Shown here piece after piece: positions 50,894 through 58,737 of a stretch of DNA of 64,000 bases. The notes beneath the pieces were generated by a model. That model was given only the letters and a program-made list of their open reading frames with translations, did not search any database and was not told the DNA's origin. Positions within the stretch are counted from its first letter, which is position 1, and every line of letters begins with the position of its first letter. The DNA is from JARIHC01 sp035546975 (GTDB lineage Bacteria > Patescibacteriota > Saccharimonadia > Saccharimonadales > UBA4665): NCBI GenBank assembly GCA_035546975.1, contig DASZVS010000009.1:1-64000 (forward strand). Direction: 5' to 3'. The translations under genes and the position numbers were made by a program.

Positions 50894-52192
50894 ATGAAAA
50901 TCGCGATTCTTGGTTTCGGGCTGCAGGGACAGTCGGCGTACACCTACTGGCATGATGGCAATGAAATCACTATCTGTGACCGCAAAGAAGATCTTGAAGT
51001 ACCGGAAGACGCCCATACACAGCTGGGACCTTCACACCTGGAAGGCTTAAGCAATTTTGATTTGATTGTGAGAAGCCCGTTGGTACACCCTGACGATATC
51101 GTTGCCGCTAACTCACCGGAAATACTGGCTAAGGTTACCACGGTAACGAACGAGTTTTTCCGGGTATGCCCTACTAAAAATATCATTGGCGTAACAGGTA
51201 CCAAGGGGAAAGGCACGACCTCATCGCTTATTGCAAAGTTACTGGGAACCACCGGTAAACGGGTGCACTTAGGCGGAAATATTGGTGTTGCCCCACTGGA
51301 TATGCTCAAGGAGAATATTGGCCCTGATGACTGGGTAGTGCTGGAATTGGCCAACTTCCAATTGATAGATATTGAACATTCGCCGCATATCGGCGTCTGC
51401 CTTATGATTGCCGCCGAACACCTCGACTGGCATGCTAACGAAGAGGATTACTTTGTGGCAAAAAGCCAGATGTTTATGCATCAAACACCTGAAGACATAG
51501 CCATTTATTACGCCAAAGATGAAATCTCGAGTCGAATCGCCCATGCAGGCTCAGGTAAAAAAATACCATATTTTGAGGAGCCCGGCGCGCTTATACAGAA
51601 TAATGCGGTTTTTATTGGCGGGCAGCGTATTTGCGGCGTGGAAGAATTAAAACTGCTCGGTAAGCATAATTGGCAAAATGTGTGCGCAGCGGTAACGGCA
51701 GTCTGGCAAATTACCCAGGATGTTGAGAAAATCCGGTCTGTTCTTACATCGTTCGGAGGGTTAGAACACCGCCTGGAGCCTGTTCGGGTAATCGATGGCG
51801 CGGAGTACTACAATGACAGTTTTGGCACCACCCCCTCTACCGCCATCGTGGCCATAGAGGCTTTCAAAGAGCCTAAAGTTATCATTCTTGGGGGGTCAGA
51901 TAAGGGGTCGGACTATAACGAACTGGCGAAGGTCGTGGCGGCCAGCAATATGCGGGCAGTAATACTCATCGGTGAACAAGCCGGCAGGATAAGACAGGCC
52001 CTGGAAGCCGCGGGCGTACACAATGCAGTCCCGGGAGGCAAAAGTATCGAAGAGATTGTTGCCACAGCGCGAAAGCTGGCCCAGCCCGGCGACGTAGTGC
52101 TCTTTTCTCCGGCTTGCGCCAGCTTTGATATGTTCAAGAACTATAAAGACCGCGGCGAAAAGTTTAAGCAAGCTGTTTTAGCAGCTGCCTAA
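50894..52192 (+). CDS. murD: UDP-N-acetylmuramoyl-L-alanine--D-glutamate ligase
   Basis: 432 aa from MKIAILGFGLQGQS. P-loop GVTGTKGKGTTSS near 104, the NxxD/H region AEHLDWHANEEDY near 176, EHRLEPVRVIDGAEYYNDSFGTTP near 295, and the C-terminal Rossmann domain with SPACASFDMFKNYKDRGEKF. Adds D-Glu to UDP-MurNAc-L-Ala. The 3' end overlaps convergent murI by 29 bp, so the producer of D-Glu and its user are adjacent. Confidence 0.93.
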   Translation: MKIAILGFGLQGQSAYTYWHDGNEITICDRKEDLEVPEDAHTQLGPSHLEGLSNFDLIVRSPLVHPDDIVAANSPEILAKVTTVTNEFFRVCPTKNIIGVTGTKGKGTTSSLIAKLLGTTGKRVHLGGNIGVAPLDMLKENIGPDDWVVLELANFQLIDIEHSPHIGVCLMIAAEHLDWHANEEDYFVAKSQMFMHQTPEDIAIYYAKDEISSRIAHAGSGKKIPYFEEPGALIQNNAVFIGGQRICGVEELKLLGKHNWQNVCAAVTAVWQITQDVEKIRSVLTSFGGLEHRLEPVRVIDGAEYYNDSFGTTPSTAIVAIEAFKEPKVIILGGSDKGSDYNELAKVVAASNMRAVILIGEQAGRIRQALEAAGVHNAVPGGKSIEEIVATARKLAQPGDVVLFSPACASFDMFKNYKDRGEKFKQAVLAAA

Positions 52193-52811
52193 GCTGGCCG
52201 ATAACGATCGGCTCCGGCTGCAACACCAGCGCTCTAGCATCAGCGATATTTTTGATTTCTTTCTCAATCCAGTGGTAATGCGTGCATCCGAGCACAATGA
52301 CGTCACTCCCTGCTTCAAGCGACGCTTCAATACTTTGGCGGATCTTCATTTCTTCTAGCTTTTTTTGCTGGATCATTTGCGCCCACTCGCTGCAATCCGG
52401 CTCTATAACCGTTAAGCCTTTGGCATATCGGCTCTTGAGGTAATGATAGCGGGGGCTGGCCAATGTGGCCGGCGTAGCGCATACAGTTACAACGTTGCTT
52501 TTTGTGAGGCGGGCGGCATATTTTAGCATCGGCTCGACAGCGATAAATGGCACAGAAAACCGTTGCCGGAGTTCGGGCATTAGATTCGTCGACACTGTAT
52601 TACAGGCAATAACAATAATCTCGCAGCCATCCTTTATCATACCCTCGAAGATTGGTACGACAAACCCGAGAATCTCAGTGGGCTGTCTCGTCCCGTAAGG
52701 AACATGCTGTTTATCTTCTTTGAGTAAAATGTCTAGCTCTGGGAGGGATTTTTTGATGGCGTTGGCTACCGATAAACCGCCGATGCCCGAATCGAATACT
52801 CCAACCTTCAT
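52164..52811 (-). CDS. murI: Glutamate racemase, short form
   Basis: 215 aa against about 260 usual. GVFDSGIGGLSV near 4, PYGTR near 42, catalytic Cys in IACNTVS near 70 and second Cys in LGCTHYHW near 176 are intact, so it should make D-Glu for peptidoglycan. It overlaps folD by 4 bp (ATGA) and murD by 29 bp. Confidence 0.93.
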   Translation of the reverse strand: MKVGVFDSGIGGLSVANAIKKSLPELDILLKEDKQHVPYGTRQPTEILGFVVPIFEGMIKDGCEIIVIACNTVSTNLMPELRQRFSVPFIAVEPMLKYAARLTKSNVVTVCATPATLASPRYHYLKSRYAKGLTVIEPDCSEWAQMIQQKKLEEMKIRQSIEASLEAGSDVIVLGCTHYHWIEKEIKNIADARALVLQPEPIVIGQLRQLLKQLA

Positions 52812-53626
52812 GTTTCTTTTTGCTTGGCAGCGGCCGAAGCGGCGCGGATAACATTCTCAAATAGCGCGCACACCGTCAGCGGGCCTACGCCGCCTTTTTT
52901 AGGAGTAAGCGTTAGATCATCACGGCCGTATACGTCTTCTGCCAGATCGCCAACAGTTCTGCCCTCTTCGCTCGCGACGCCAGCGTCTACTACAACCGCG
53001 TCCTGCTTGATCATGTCGGCAGTTAAAACAGCCGGGCTGCCAGTAGCCGTTATTATGACGTCGGCTTGGGCTACTTCGCCTGCCAGATCTGTAGTTTGGC
53101 GATCCGCTACATGCACGTCAACGCCGGTTTCTTTCAAGAGCTTTTCGAGCGGGATACCCACTAGCTTTCCGTGACCTATAAGCAGAACTCTTTTGCCAGC
53201 GAGATCTACGTTGTAACCAGCCAGCAACCACATAATAGCCATCGGCGTCGCGGGCTCAAAGTTCGCATCAGACCCAAGAGCGTCCACGTCTTTTTCGGGG
53301 GGGACCATCCGGACTATTTTGTCAGTTTCCGAGGGGTTTTCCAGAGGTAATTGAATGATAATACCATGAACGGCCTCATCATTACTTAACATGTTAAGTG
53401 TTTCTGCTATGGCAGCCTGGTCAATGCGGTGGACTTCGACGTCTACCAGAATATCTTCGCCGTAGTGCTGTTTAAGCCGCATATACGTTTCAATAACTGG
53501 ATTTTTGACTGTTACCACAATGGCGAGTTTAGGAAATATACCATGGGCTTGCCTAAGGCTTCGCACCTGATGGGCTTGCCGCTCTTTGATAAAGCCGGCT
53601 ATTTCACTGCCATTAAGTATTTTCAT
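52808..53626 (-). CDS. folD: Methylenetetrahydrofolate dehydrogenase/cyclohydrolase
   Basis: 272 aa. ETYMRLKQHYGEDI near 49 (the usual YxxxK catalytic pair is here YMRLK), IIIQLPLENP near 91, PEKDVDALGS near 109, the NAD(P) site LLIGHGKLVGIPL near 148, and TPKKGGVGPLTVCALFEN near 237. Interconverts methylene-, methenyl- and formyl-THF. Leaderless type start; it carries a 16-bp palindrome. Confidence 0.93.
   Translation of the reverse strand: MKILNGSEIAGFIKERQAHQVRSLRQAHGIFPKLAIVVTVKNPVIETYMRLKQHYGEDILVDVEVHRIDQAAIAETLNMLSNDEAVHGIIIQLPLENPSETDKIVRMVPPEKDVDALGSDANFEPATPMAIMWLLAGYNVDLAGKRVLLIGHGKLVGIPLEKLLKETGVDVHVADRQTTDLAGEVAQADVIITATGSPAVLTADMIKQDAVVVDAGVASEEGRTVGDLAEDVYGRDDLTLTPKKGGVGPLTVCALFENVIRAASAAAKQKET
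53384..53399. repeat. Perfect 16-bp palindrome with TTAACATGTTAA core, inside folD
   Basis: ACTTAACATGTTAAGT. In frame it encodes LNMLS, as at 15.9 kb. Confidence 0.85.
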
Positions 53627-53633
53627 CTCTAAA

Positions 53634-53642
53634 ATTGTATCA
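53634..53642 (-). promoter_or_regulatory. Extended -10 (TGATACAAT) of folD, leaderless
   Basis: Ends 7 nt before ATG at 53626; no Shine-Dalgarno. Confidence 0.6.
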
Positions 53643-53726
53643 CCTTACGAACAACTGTTTGCATTACAAGGCCGATAGGATAAGATAAGCGTAGGCGTTA
53701 TCGTAAAAAAGCTTAAAGGAGCAAAT

Positions 53727-54215
53727 ATGAAAAACCGAAACCCCTTGGCAGTTTTCTTTTTACCGATTATCACTCTTGGGATATATGGCATCGTTTGGTT
53801 TGTAAAAACAAAAAATGAAATGAATGCCAAAGGAGCAAATATTCCTACGGCCTGGCTCATCATAGTGCCCTTCGTAAGCATTTGGTGGCTATGGAAATAC
53901 AGCCAAGGAGTCGACACAGTTACCCAAGGCGAATATTCGGCAGCTGTTTCCCTGTTATTATTGTGGTTCTTGGGCTCTATCGGCATGGCTATTATTCAAA
54001 GTGGATTTAATAAAGTAAATGGGGCTGCCGCGCCGGTTGCGCCAACTATGCCCCAAGCTCCAACTGGACCCATGGGGCCTGCAGAACCTCCGGTCGGACC
54101 CACACCTCCGACACCCACACCTCCTACACAAACACCGCCAGCTCCCACGCCCCCTACTCCTCCTGTAGCCCCAACTCCTCCCACTCCGCCAGCTCCTCCT
54201 GTAGTCGGCGGCTAG
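53727..54215 (+). CDS. DUF4234-like membrane protein with Pro-Thr tail
   Basis: 162 aa. Two to three membrane helices with the DUF4234-like start NPLAVFFLPIITLGIYGIVWFVKTKNEMN, a second helix pair to about 88, then a 60-residue Pro/Thr/Ala tail ending in PPVVGG. Function unknown; the tail may reach into the wall. AAAGGAG 7 nt before the ATG. Confidence 0.8.
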   Translation: MKNRNPLAVFFLPIITLGIYGIVWFVKTKNEMNAKGANIPTAWLIIVPFVSIWWLWKYSQGVDTVTQGEYSAAVSLLLLWFLGSIGMAIIQSGFNKVNGAAAPVAPTMPQAPTGPMGPAEPPVGPTPPTPTPPTQTPPAPTPPTPPVAPTPPTPPAPPVVGG

Positions 54216-54311
54216 AAGTTAGGCAATGCAATCTCTTGCTTCAGCAAGGTCTAAGTATTCCTTCAACATTGAGTAGAATGCTAGGCGCGCGTTCAGGATT
54301 TTTTCTTTACA

Positions 54312-55511
54312 CTAAGGATGTTTATGATTGCGCGGCTGGCAGTAGATTACTGCGAGCCCGGTGCCCATAGTAATGGTTGAACCGACTACAAGAACTGCCG
54401 CAATCGGGTCAAATCCAAGCGGCCTCCCATAGCCGGTATTGGGCGCCGCAGGAGCGGAGCTCGGATCCGTTATTCCAGAATTTGAGCTGTTCGTACCAGG
54501 GTTAGACCCGCAACTGCCCGCGAGAGTACCTGTCAGTGTACCACTAGCCCCCGTAGCCGTACTCAGATTGTAGCCACAGCCGCTGACGCTGCCAGTAATA
54601 GAGGCATTAGCACCGACTAAGCCGACTGTTGCATTGCCGGCAAGAGTAATTGGCCCGGTAAAATTAACAGTGCCTGAAGCGCTATAGCCGTGCACGATCA
54701 ATGCGCCAGCGCCATAGCTCGCATTATTCGCGCCATTGCCCGCTAGCGTGATTGGATTAGCGACCGTATACGTGCCGTTAGCATTGATGCTTTCCTGTAA
54801 GGTCGCGCCATTAGCAATCGTCACATGGCTAGTGCCTAGCGGGTCAGTATAACCAGCGTTAATGATAAGTGTGCCACCAGCTATATTGACCGGGCCGCTG
54901 AAACCGGAGTTGTTGCCGTACAGCAGATAGATAGCCGAAGCGTTGCCGTTAAATGCCATCGTGCCGCTGCCGACGATGGCCGCATCAATCTGCGTCCATC
55001 CTGCGCCGCCAACCTGTAAATTATACGAGCCTATGTTGAAGGTGCTGTTACCTACATCAAGGGTACCGGTAGCGCTTGTGGTAATAAACGTTTGATTGCT
55101 AGTAAGCGTAATGGCAAGATTGAGCCCGGTGACGTTAGAAGGTGCGCTATCGAGAATACCGTTATTTAAACTTATCGCATTGCCGTTGATAATATAACCA
55201 TAAGGACCGCTACCGCTAAATGTGATAGAGCCGACTTGGAGGTTAGACAGGTCGTTACTGAGAAATGTGTCAGTTGATAAGCCTGAGCTGTCAAATGCTA
55301 AGCTGTCGCCATTCTGCGGCTCGCCGCCACAGCCCGACCAGTTTCCTGAGTCACTCCAGGACGTGCCATCACCGCTGCCTGTCCACGTACACGTTGAGCC
55401 TGCGGCTGCGGCCGTGCCGGACGCAATTACGGCGCCGAACGGTGCAATCACAAATGCCAGGCCTATTAGGAGAAGGCTGCCCCGTCGCTTCCACTGCACA
55501 AAACGTTTGAT
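54312..55511 (-). CDS. Secreted beta-repeat surface protein with PNTGYG sorting tail; start codon unusual
   Basis: About 399 aa. Sec signal (RRGSLLLIGLAFVIAPFGAVIASGTAAAA), a beta-strand-rich Gly/Ser/Asn region with autotransporter-like repeats, then APNTGYG, a hydrophobic helix and a short basic tail. No ATG/GTG/TTG is well placed: the frame is open to an ATG at 55592, but that is upstream of the TGGTAAAAT promoter (55557-55549). A GAGAG ribosome site lies 6 nt before an ATC at 55511, and the codons after it resemble the start of the neighbouring gene. GTG at 55499 is an alternative. Confidence 0.7.
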   Translation of the reverse strand: MKRFVQWKRRGSLLLIGLAFVIAPFGAVIASGTAAAAGSTCTWTGSGDGTSWSDSGNWSGCGGEPQNGDSLAFDSSGLSTDTFLSNDLSNLQVGSITFSGSGPYGYIINGNAISLNNGILDSAPSNVTGLNLAITLTSNQTFITTSATGTLDVGNSTFNIGSYNLQVGGAGWTQIDAAIVGSGTMAFNGNASAIYLLYGNNSGFSGPVNIAGGTLIINAGYTDPLGTSHVTIANGATLQESINANGTYTVANPITLAGNGANNASYGAGALIVHGYSASGTVNFTGPITLAGNATVGLVGANASITGSVSGCGYNLSTATGASGTLTGTLAGSCGSNPGTNSSNSGITDPSSAPAAPNTGYGRPLGFDPIAAVLVVGSTITMGTGLAVIYCQPRNHKHP

Positions 55512-55548
55512 ATTTGTCTCTCTTCTTACGTTACGTGTTACGCTTATG

Positions 55549-55557
55549 ATTTTACCA
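55549..55557 (-). promoter_or_regulatory. Extended -10 (TGGTAAAAT) of the beta-repeat protein gene
   Basis: Predicts a start near 55541 and a leader of about 30 nt with GAAGAGAG. Confidence 0.5.
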
Positions 55558-55653
55558 TACGTGGGTCCTACCCATTTTGCAATAAATAGCACTCAAACTA
55601 TGTATGGAGAGCCATCACGATTACCATTGGTATTTAGGCTTAAATGCACAAAA

Positions 55654-56886
55654 CTAACGGCGGCCTTTAGATTTTTTTCGATAAAGTAGGGACACACCGG
55701 CACTTACGGATATAAGGGTACCGCTTAAAATGGTGTGGATAATTGGATCCGACTGAGGGGGCAGACCGTAGCCGGTATCCGGCGCGGCAGGATCCGAAAT
55801 CGATGCATCATTGTTTGAGCTGCTTGAATTGACAGGATCAACTGGTACGGGGTCAAGCGCAGGATCATAGGCGGTCCATATGTCACTGTTGAATGTAACT
55901 GAAGCGAGACGGCTACCAGTAGCATTTGAGGCCAGGGCGCTTGAAGCAGGCGCTCCGGCCGTTGCAGTCTGATCCGTCCAAGTTGCACCATAGTCTGAAG
56001 AGGTATAAACGTCGCCGGTCCATCCGTTCCCTCCTGCTGCCGCTGCCAAATATTGCCCATTTGACGACGAGGTCAGGGCGCCCCATTTCTGGGTTCCGGC
56101 GGAGCTTCTATCTATCCATGTAACTCCGTAGTCATCTGATGTCCAAATATCGCTAGGCGTTGGATAGTTGCTTATCGTGGCTGCCAGATACTGACCGTTC
56201 GCGGATGAAACAACTTTATACCATGGCTGGCTGCCAGCATTTGTTTGGCTCGTCCACGTATGACCGTAATCCGAAGACGTATAGATATTGCCGTTGTAGG
56301 CTGCCGCTATTACACGTGAACCATCACTACTGGACACGATCGAACTCCATTGGTGATCTCCAGGTGCTGCTTGGTCGGTCCACGTATGGCCGTAGTCACT
56401 TGATGTCCAGATATCACCGTTACCTGGCGAATTATAGTCATTTGTCGCGGCTGCCAGATACTTTCCATCGGCACTCATAGCTACTGCTTCAAAAACGCCA
56501 TAACCCGGTGAATATGCGGCGGTCCATGTGGCACCGTAGTCATCACTCATTACCGTATCAGAACCGACTACTACCTGGTAATGGCCATCAGCAGATATGG
56601 CCACATCGTCTGTTGTGCACCACTGGCTATGGCCGAATACCGTAAGTTGGTTCCACGTCGCACCGTAGTCGGAAGAAGTATATATGTAGCCGGGCCAGGA
56701 GCAGGCCGCCAGATATTTCCCGTCGCTGGATGATCCGATTTCGTCCCAGTAGGCGGTAGGCGAGCCAGCCTGATTAGTCCATGTATAACTGGCAGCAAAA
56801 ACGTTGGGGGTAACAATGAGGCTGGCGAATAGTGTACTGGCAGCCAAAAAACTAAACCGTGTTTTCCATTTTTGCACGTATCTCAT
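55654..56886 (-). CDS. Secreted Asp-box beta-propeller protein with PDTGYG sorting tail
   Basis: 410 aa. Signal peptide (FSFLAASTLFASLIVTPNVFA), then at least six Asp-box repeats of the form TSSDYGATW / SDDYGVTW spaced about 45-55 residues (residues 45-330), as in sialidase or Vps10-type propellers. It ends with APDTGYG, a hydrophobic helix and RKKSKGRR. Asp-boxes are structural; no catalytic set is evident, so a binding or adhesion role is more likely than an enzyme. AGAGG 5 nt before the ATG. Confidence 0.85.
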   Translation of the reverse strand: MRYVQKWKTRFSFLAASTLFASLIVTPNVFAASYTWTNQAGSPTAYWDEIGSSSDGKYLAACSWPGYIYTSSDYGATWNQLTVFGHSQWCTTDDVAISADGHYQVVVGSDTVMSDDYGATWTAAYSPGYGVFEAVAMSADGKYLAAATNDYNSPGNGDIWTSSDYGHTWTDQAAPGDHQWSSIVSSSDGSRVIAAAYNGNIYTSSDYGHTWTSQTNAGSQPWYKVVSSANGQYLAATISNYPTPSDIWTSDDYGVTWIDRSSAGTQKWGALTSSSNGQYLAAAAGGNGWTGDVYTSSDYGATWTDQTATAGAPASSALASNATGSRLASVTFNSDIWTAYDPALDPVPVDPVNSSSSNNDASISDPAAPDTGYGLPPQSDPIIHTILSGTLISVSAGVSLLYRKKSKGRR

Positions 56887-56988
56887 TCAAACCTCTATAG
56901 CTTAAATGTACAGCAAAGCTCACTTTAAATGCAAAATTAGGCGATTCGAGATAAGTCTTCTGGGCGAGCTTGGTAGCGTAAAAGGCTG

Positions 56989-57567
56989 CTAATGAAGTTT
57001 TTCGCCTTTATTCAACATGTTTACAAATTTCTCTATCCTAGCTTTTCTGGTTTCTGGCTTCTTTGCGGTTTGCACTCGCCAGCAAAATGAATAAACATTC
57101 GTCTTATTAAGCGTTCCGAAAAATTGCTTGGCTTTCGGATTTTTGTCGAGTGCTGCCTGAAAATCCTCGGGCACCGTAACTGTGCTAGGCGAATCATAAG
57201 CAGCTCCCCATCTACCATCCTGCTTAGCTAAATTTATCGCCGCAAGCCCGGCTGGTTGCATTTTGCCTGACTTCACGAGCAGCTGAGCTTTAGTAACATT
57301 AACTTTTGACCAAACACTCTTCGCCCCTCTGGGAGAAAACTTTTGCAGCCAGTATTCATTATCATAGGCTTGTTTCTGGCCGTCTATCCATCCATAGCAA
57401 AGCGCTTCCTCAAGCGCTTCTGCATACGTTATCGTGGATTTCCCTGATGATTTCTTAGCAAGCTTCAGCCATAAACCTTTCTGTTGCGCGTGATTCTTTT
57501 CAAGCCAAACATGCCAGTCTAACTGGTTATTAAAAAGTGCAATGGGCAAGTCTTTGTAAGTCTCCAC
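56989..57567 (-). CDS. YdeI/OmpD-associated family protein
   Basis: 192 aa, GTG start. HVWLEKNHAQQKGLWLKLAKKSSG near 18-41, EALCYGWIDGQKQAYD near 55, and FSPRGAKSVWSKVN near 76 are typical. The family is named from Salmonella YdeI (resistance to cationic peptides, uncertain) and the activity is unknown. A TGCTATGCT box ends 6 nt before the GTG. Confidence 0.82.
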   Translation of the reverse strand: METYKDLPIALFNNQLDWHVWLEKNHAQQKGLWLKLAKKSSGKSTITYAEALEEALCYGWIDGQKQAYDNEYWLQKFSPRGAKSVWSKVNVTKAQLLVKSGKMQPAGLAAINLAKQDGRWGAAYDSPSTVTVPEDFQAALDKNPKAKQFFGTLNKTNVYSFCWRVQTAKKPETRKARIEKFVNMLNKGEKLH

Positions 57568-57585
57568 ACAGAAAGCATAGCAAAT

Positions 57586-57609
57586 AAAAATCTCCTCGTG
57601 TCTGAGGAG
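57586..57609 (-). terminator. Distal terminator after the displaced tRNA-Lys 3' end
   Basis: CTCCTC-AGACAC-GAGGAG followed by ATTTTTATTT on the minus strand. Confidence 0.85.
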
Positions 57610-57625
57610 TTAAAACGCTTCTGCT

Positions 57626-57643
57626 TGGAGGGCCAGGAGGGAC
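57626..57643 (-). repeat. Second copy of the tRNA-Lys 3' end (18 nt, direct repeat)
   Basis: Identical to 57794-57811: end of the T-loop, T-stem 3' strand, acceptor 3' strand, U73 and CCA. Distance 168 bp. Confidence 0.95.
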
Positions 57644-57758
57644 AGCGGCCTCCGGCCTTTTCCGCTGTGGCGTGCTCGGTGCGAGCACCTGTGCGCGTCC
57701 TCGCTCCACCGAACCCGCCGCTTCGCGGCACAGGGTTCTCACGCTAATTGGCTACCAT

Positions 57759-57790
57759 GAAAAAAGCCGAGCGGTAATGCTCGACTCTTT
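57759..57790 (-). terminator. Terminator directly after tRNA-Lys
   Basis: AGTCGAGC-ATTACC-GCTCGGCT followed by TTTTT, starting 8 nt after CCA. Confidence 0.85.
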
Positions 57791-57793
57791 TCA

Positions 57794-57870
57794 TGGAGGG
57801 CCAGGAGGGACTCGAACCCTCGACACCCTGCTTAAGAGGCAGGTGCTCTAACCAGCTGAGCTACTGGCCC
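57794..57870 (-). tRNA. tRNA-Lys (CUU)
   Basis: 77 nt with encoded CCA. Acceptor GGGCCAG/CTGGCCC, anticodon arm CCTGC-CTCTTAA-GCAGG with anticodon CTT, T-arm GAGGG-TTCGAGT-CCCTC. The discriminator is U73, unusual for tRNA-Lys (normally a purine). Confidence 0.95.
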
Positions 57871-58038
57871 ACATGTCCGCAGCCAACGAGAAAGGACAGC
57901 GGCTCACAAAACTTTAGCAAATTACCTCTGTTTTTGCAAGCAATCGGAAGGATGGCGGCTTGCTCTTGTGACCTATTTCATAGCCGCCCCCGCCAGTGCT
58001 TGTTAGGCTAAAAAGTACTAATAACTAAGGAGGTGTCT

Positions 58039-58179
58039 ATGGCAGGCAATTCAAATAAGCGCGGTTTAGCAAGCGCTAGCGAAGAAACTAAGAAACGCGT
58101 ATCAAGCGCCGGCGGGAAAGCCCCACACGCAAAAAGAGGCCAGCAAGGTAGCGATAGCCAGATGAGTGAAAGCGAATAA
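58039..58179 (+). CDS. KGG-type small stress protein
   Basis: 46 aa. RGLASASEETKKRVSSAGGKA near 8-28 matches the KGG (stress-induced, GsiB-like) repeat, here a single copy; the rest is Ser/Gly/Gln-rich and disordered. Such proteins are hydrophilic general-stress or desiccation proteins. AAGGAGG 7 nt before the ATG and a terminator after the stop suggest strong expression. Confidence 0.85.
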   Translation: MAGNSNKRGLASASEETKKRVSSAGGKAPHAKRGQQGSDSQMSESE

Positions 58180-58196
58180 AAGGATTTAACCGCACA

Positions 58197-58229
58197 ATTA
58201 AAACAGGGATTTTAAAACCCCTGTTTTTG
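58197..58229 (+). terminator. Terminator of the KGG gene
   Basis: AAACAGGG / CCCTGTTT stem with an A/T loop, followed by TTTTG. Confidence 0.85.
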
Positions 58230-58251
58230 CTTACGGCTAAGAGCCTGGTGA

Positions 58252-58383
58252 TTACTCTTCGCCCTCGTCATCTCCATCTTCGTCGCCGTCCTGCGCGAGC
58301 ACCTGAGTCGTTTGACCCTGCTCTTCCAAAAGATCACTGCTCATTGGAGCCATATCTTCTGGTTGTTGCGTATCGTCACCCAT
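58252..58383 (-). CDS. Small acidic protein
   Basis: 43 aa, MGDDTQQPEDMAPM..., ending in a run of Asp/Glu/Gly (DGDEDGDDEGEE). Not recognised; entirely polar and disordered. AAGGAGG 7 nt before this ATG fixes the start; the frame is open further upstream. It converges with the KGG gene. Confidence 0.75.
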   Translation of the reverse strand: MGDDTQQPEDMAPMSSDLLEEQGQTTQVLAQDGDEDGDDEGEE

Positions 58384-58737
58384 AGTAACCTCCTTACCCT
58401 TAGTATTAGTGTCCTTATTTTTAGAAATTTGAGCGGCATTGTCTGTGATATTATTTACGATCAAAATAAAAACAATTCGTCCCTACATATCGCACACCTG
58501 CTGAAATGATGCAGCCTCGCACACTGCACTATATGCTGAAATTATTATTGGCAATCAGCTATATGCACGAAGTCAAAATACGACTTGTTGGCCGGATGGC
58601 AATAAACTGCATTTGCTTGCTGCATAGCCTGTCCCCTCCTCTTAGTCTCCCAATGCTCCATGTGGAACATCTACTGTCAGCGTACTGGATAGAGCTGGGA
58701 AAGAGCTATGAAGTATCTCACTAGAACCTGTGGATTT
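58384..58737. other. 354-bp region without a supported gene
   Basis: AT-rich. It holds the promoter of the small acidic gene (TAATACT on the minus strand) and then sequence up to the dhfr stop. A 72-codon plus-strand frame at 58506-58724 has no ribosome site or promoter box, and I do not call it. Confidence 0.5.

Larger units (their letters stand above)
57626..57793 (-). mobile_element. Candidate 168-bp miniature element at tRNA-Lys
   Basis: Same order as at tRNA-Glu: terminator, hairpin GAACCC...GGGTTC with inner GCCGC-GAA-GCGGC (57738-57711), 38-nt core (57703-57666), hairpin CAGCGG...CCGCTG (57667-57643), repeated tRNA end. No ORF of its own; minus-strand frames across it are GC-rich artefacts. 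Confidence 0.6.

Noticed and set aside
52808..52811. Recoded UGA (Gracilibacteria type genetic code)
   Set aside because: UGA ends folD in an ATGA overlap and also ends several atp genes; proteins terminate at expected lengths.
57519..57742. Minus-strand frames of about 70 codons through the tRNA-Lys element
   Set aside because: GC-rich overlapping frames over hairpins and the tRNA repeat, with no start signals; they arise from the structured element.
57793..58011. Plus-strand 72-codon frame over tRNA-Lys
   Set aside because: It is the well-known false protein from reading a tRNA gene in reverse; no ribosome site.
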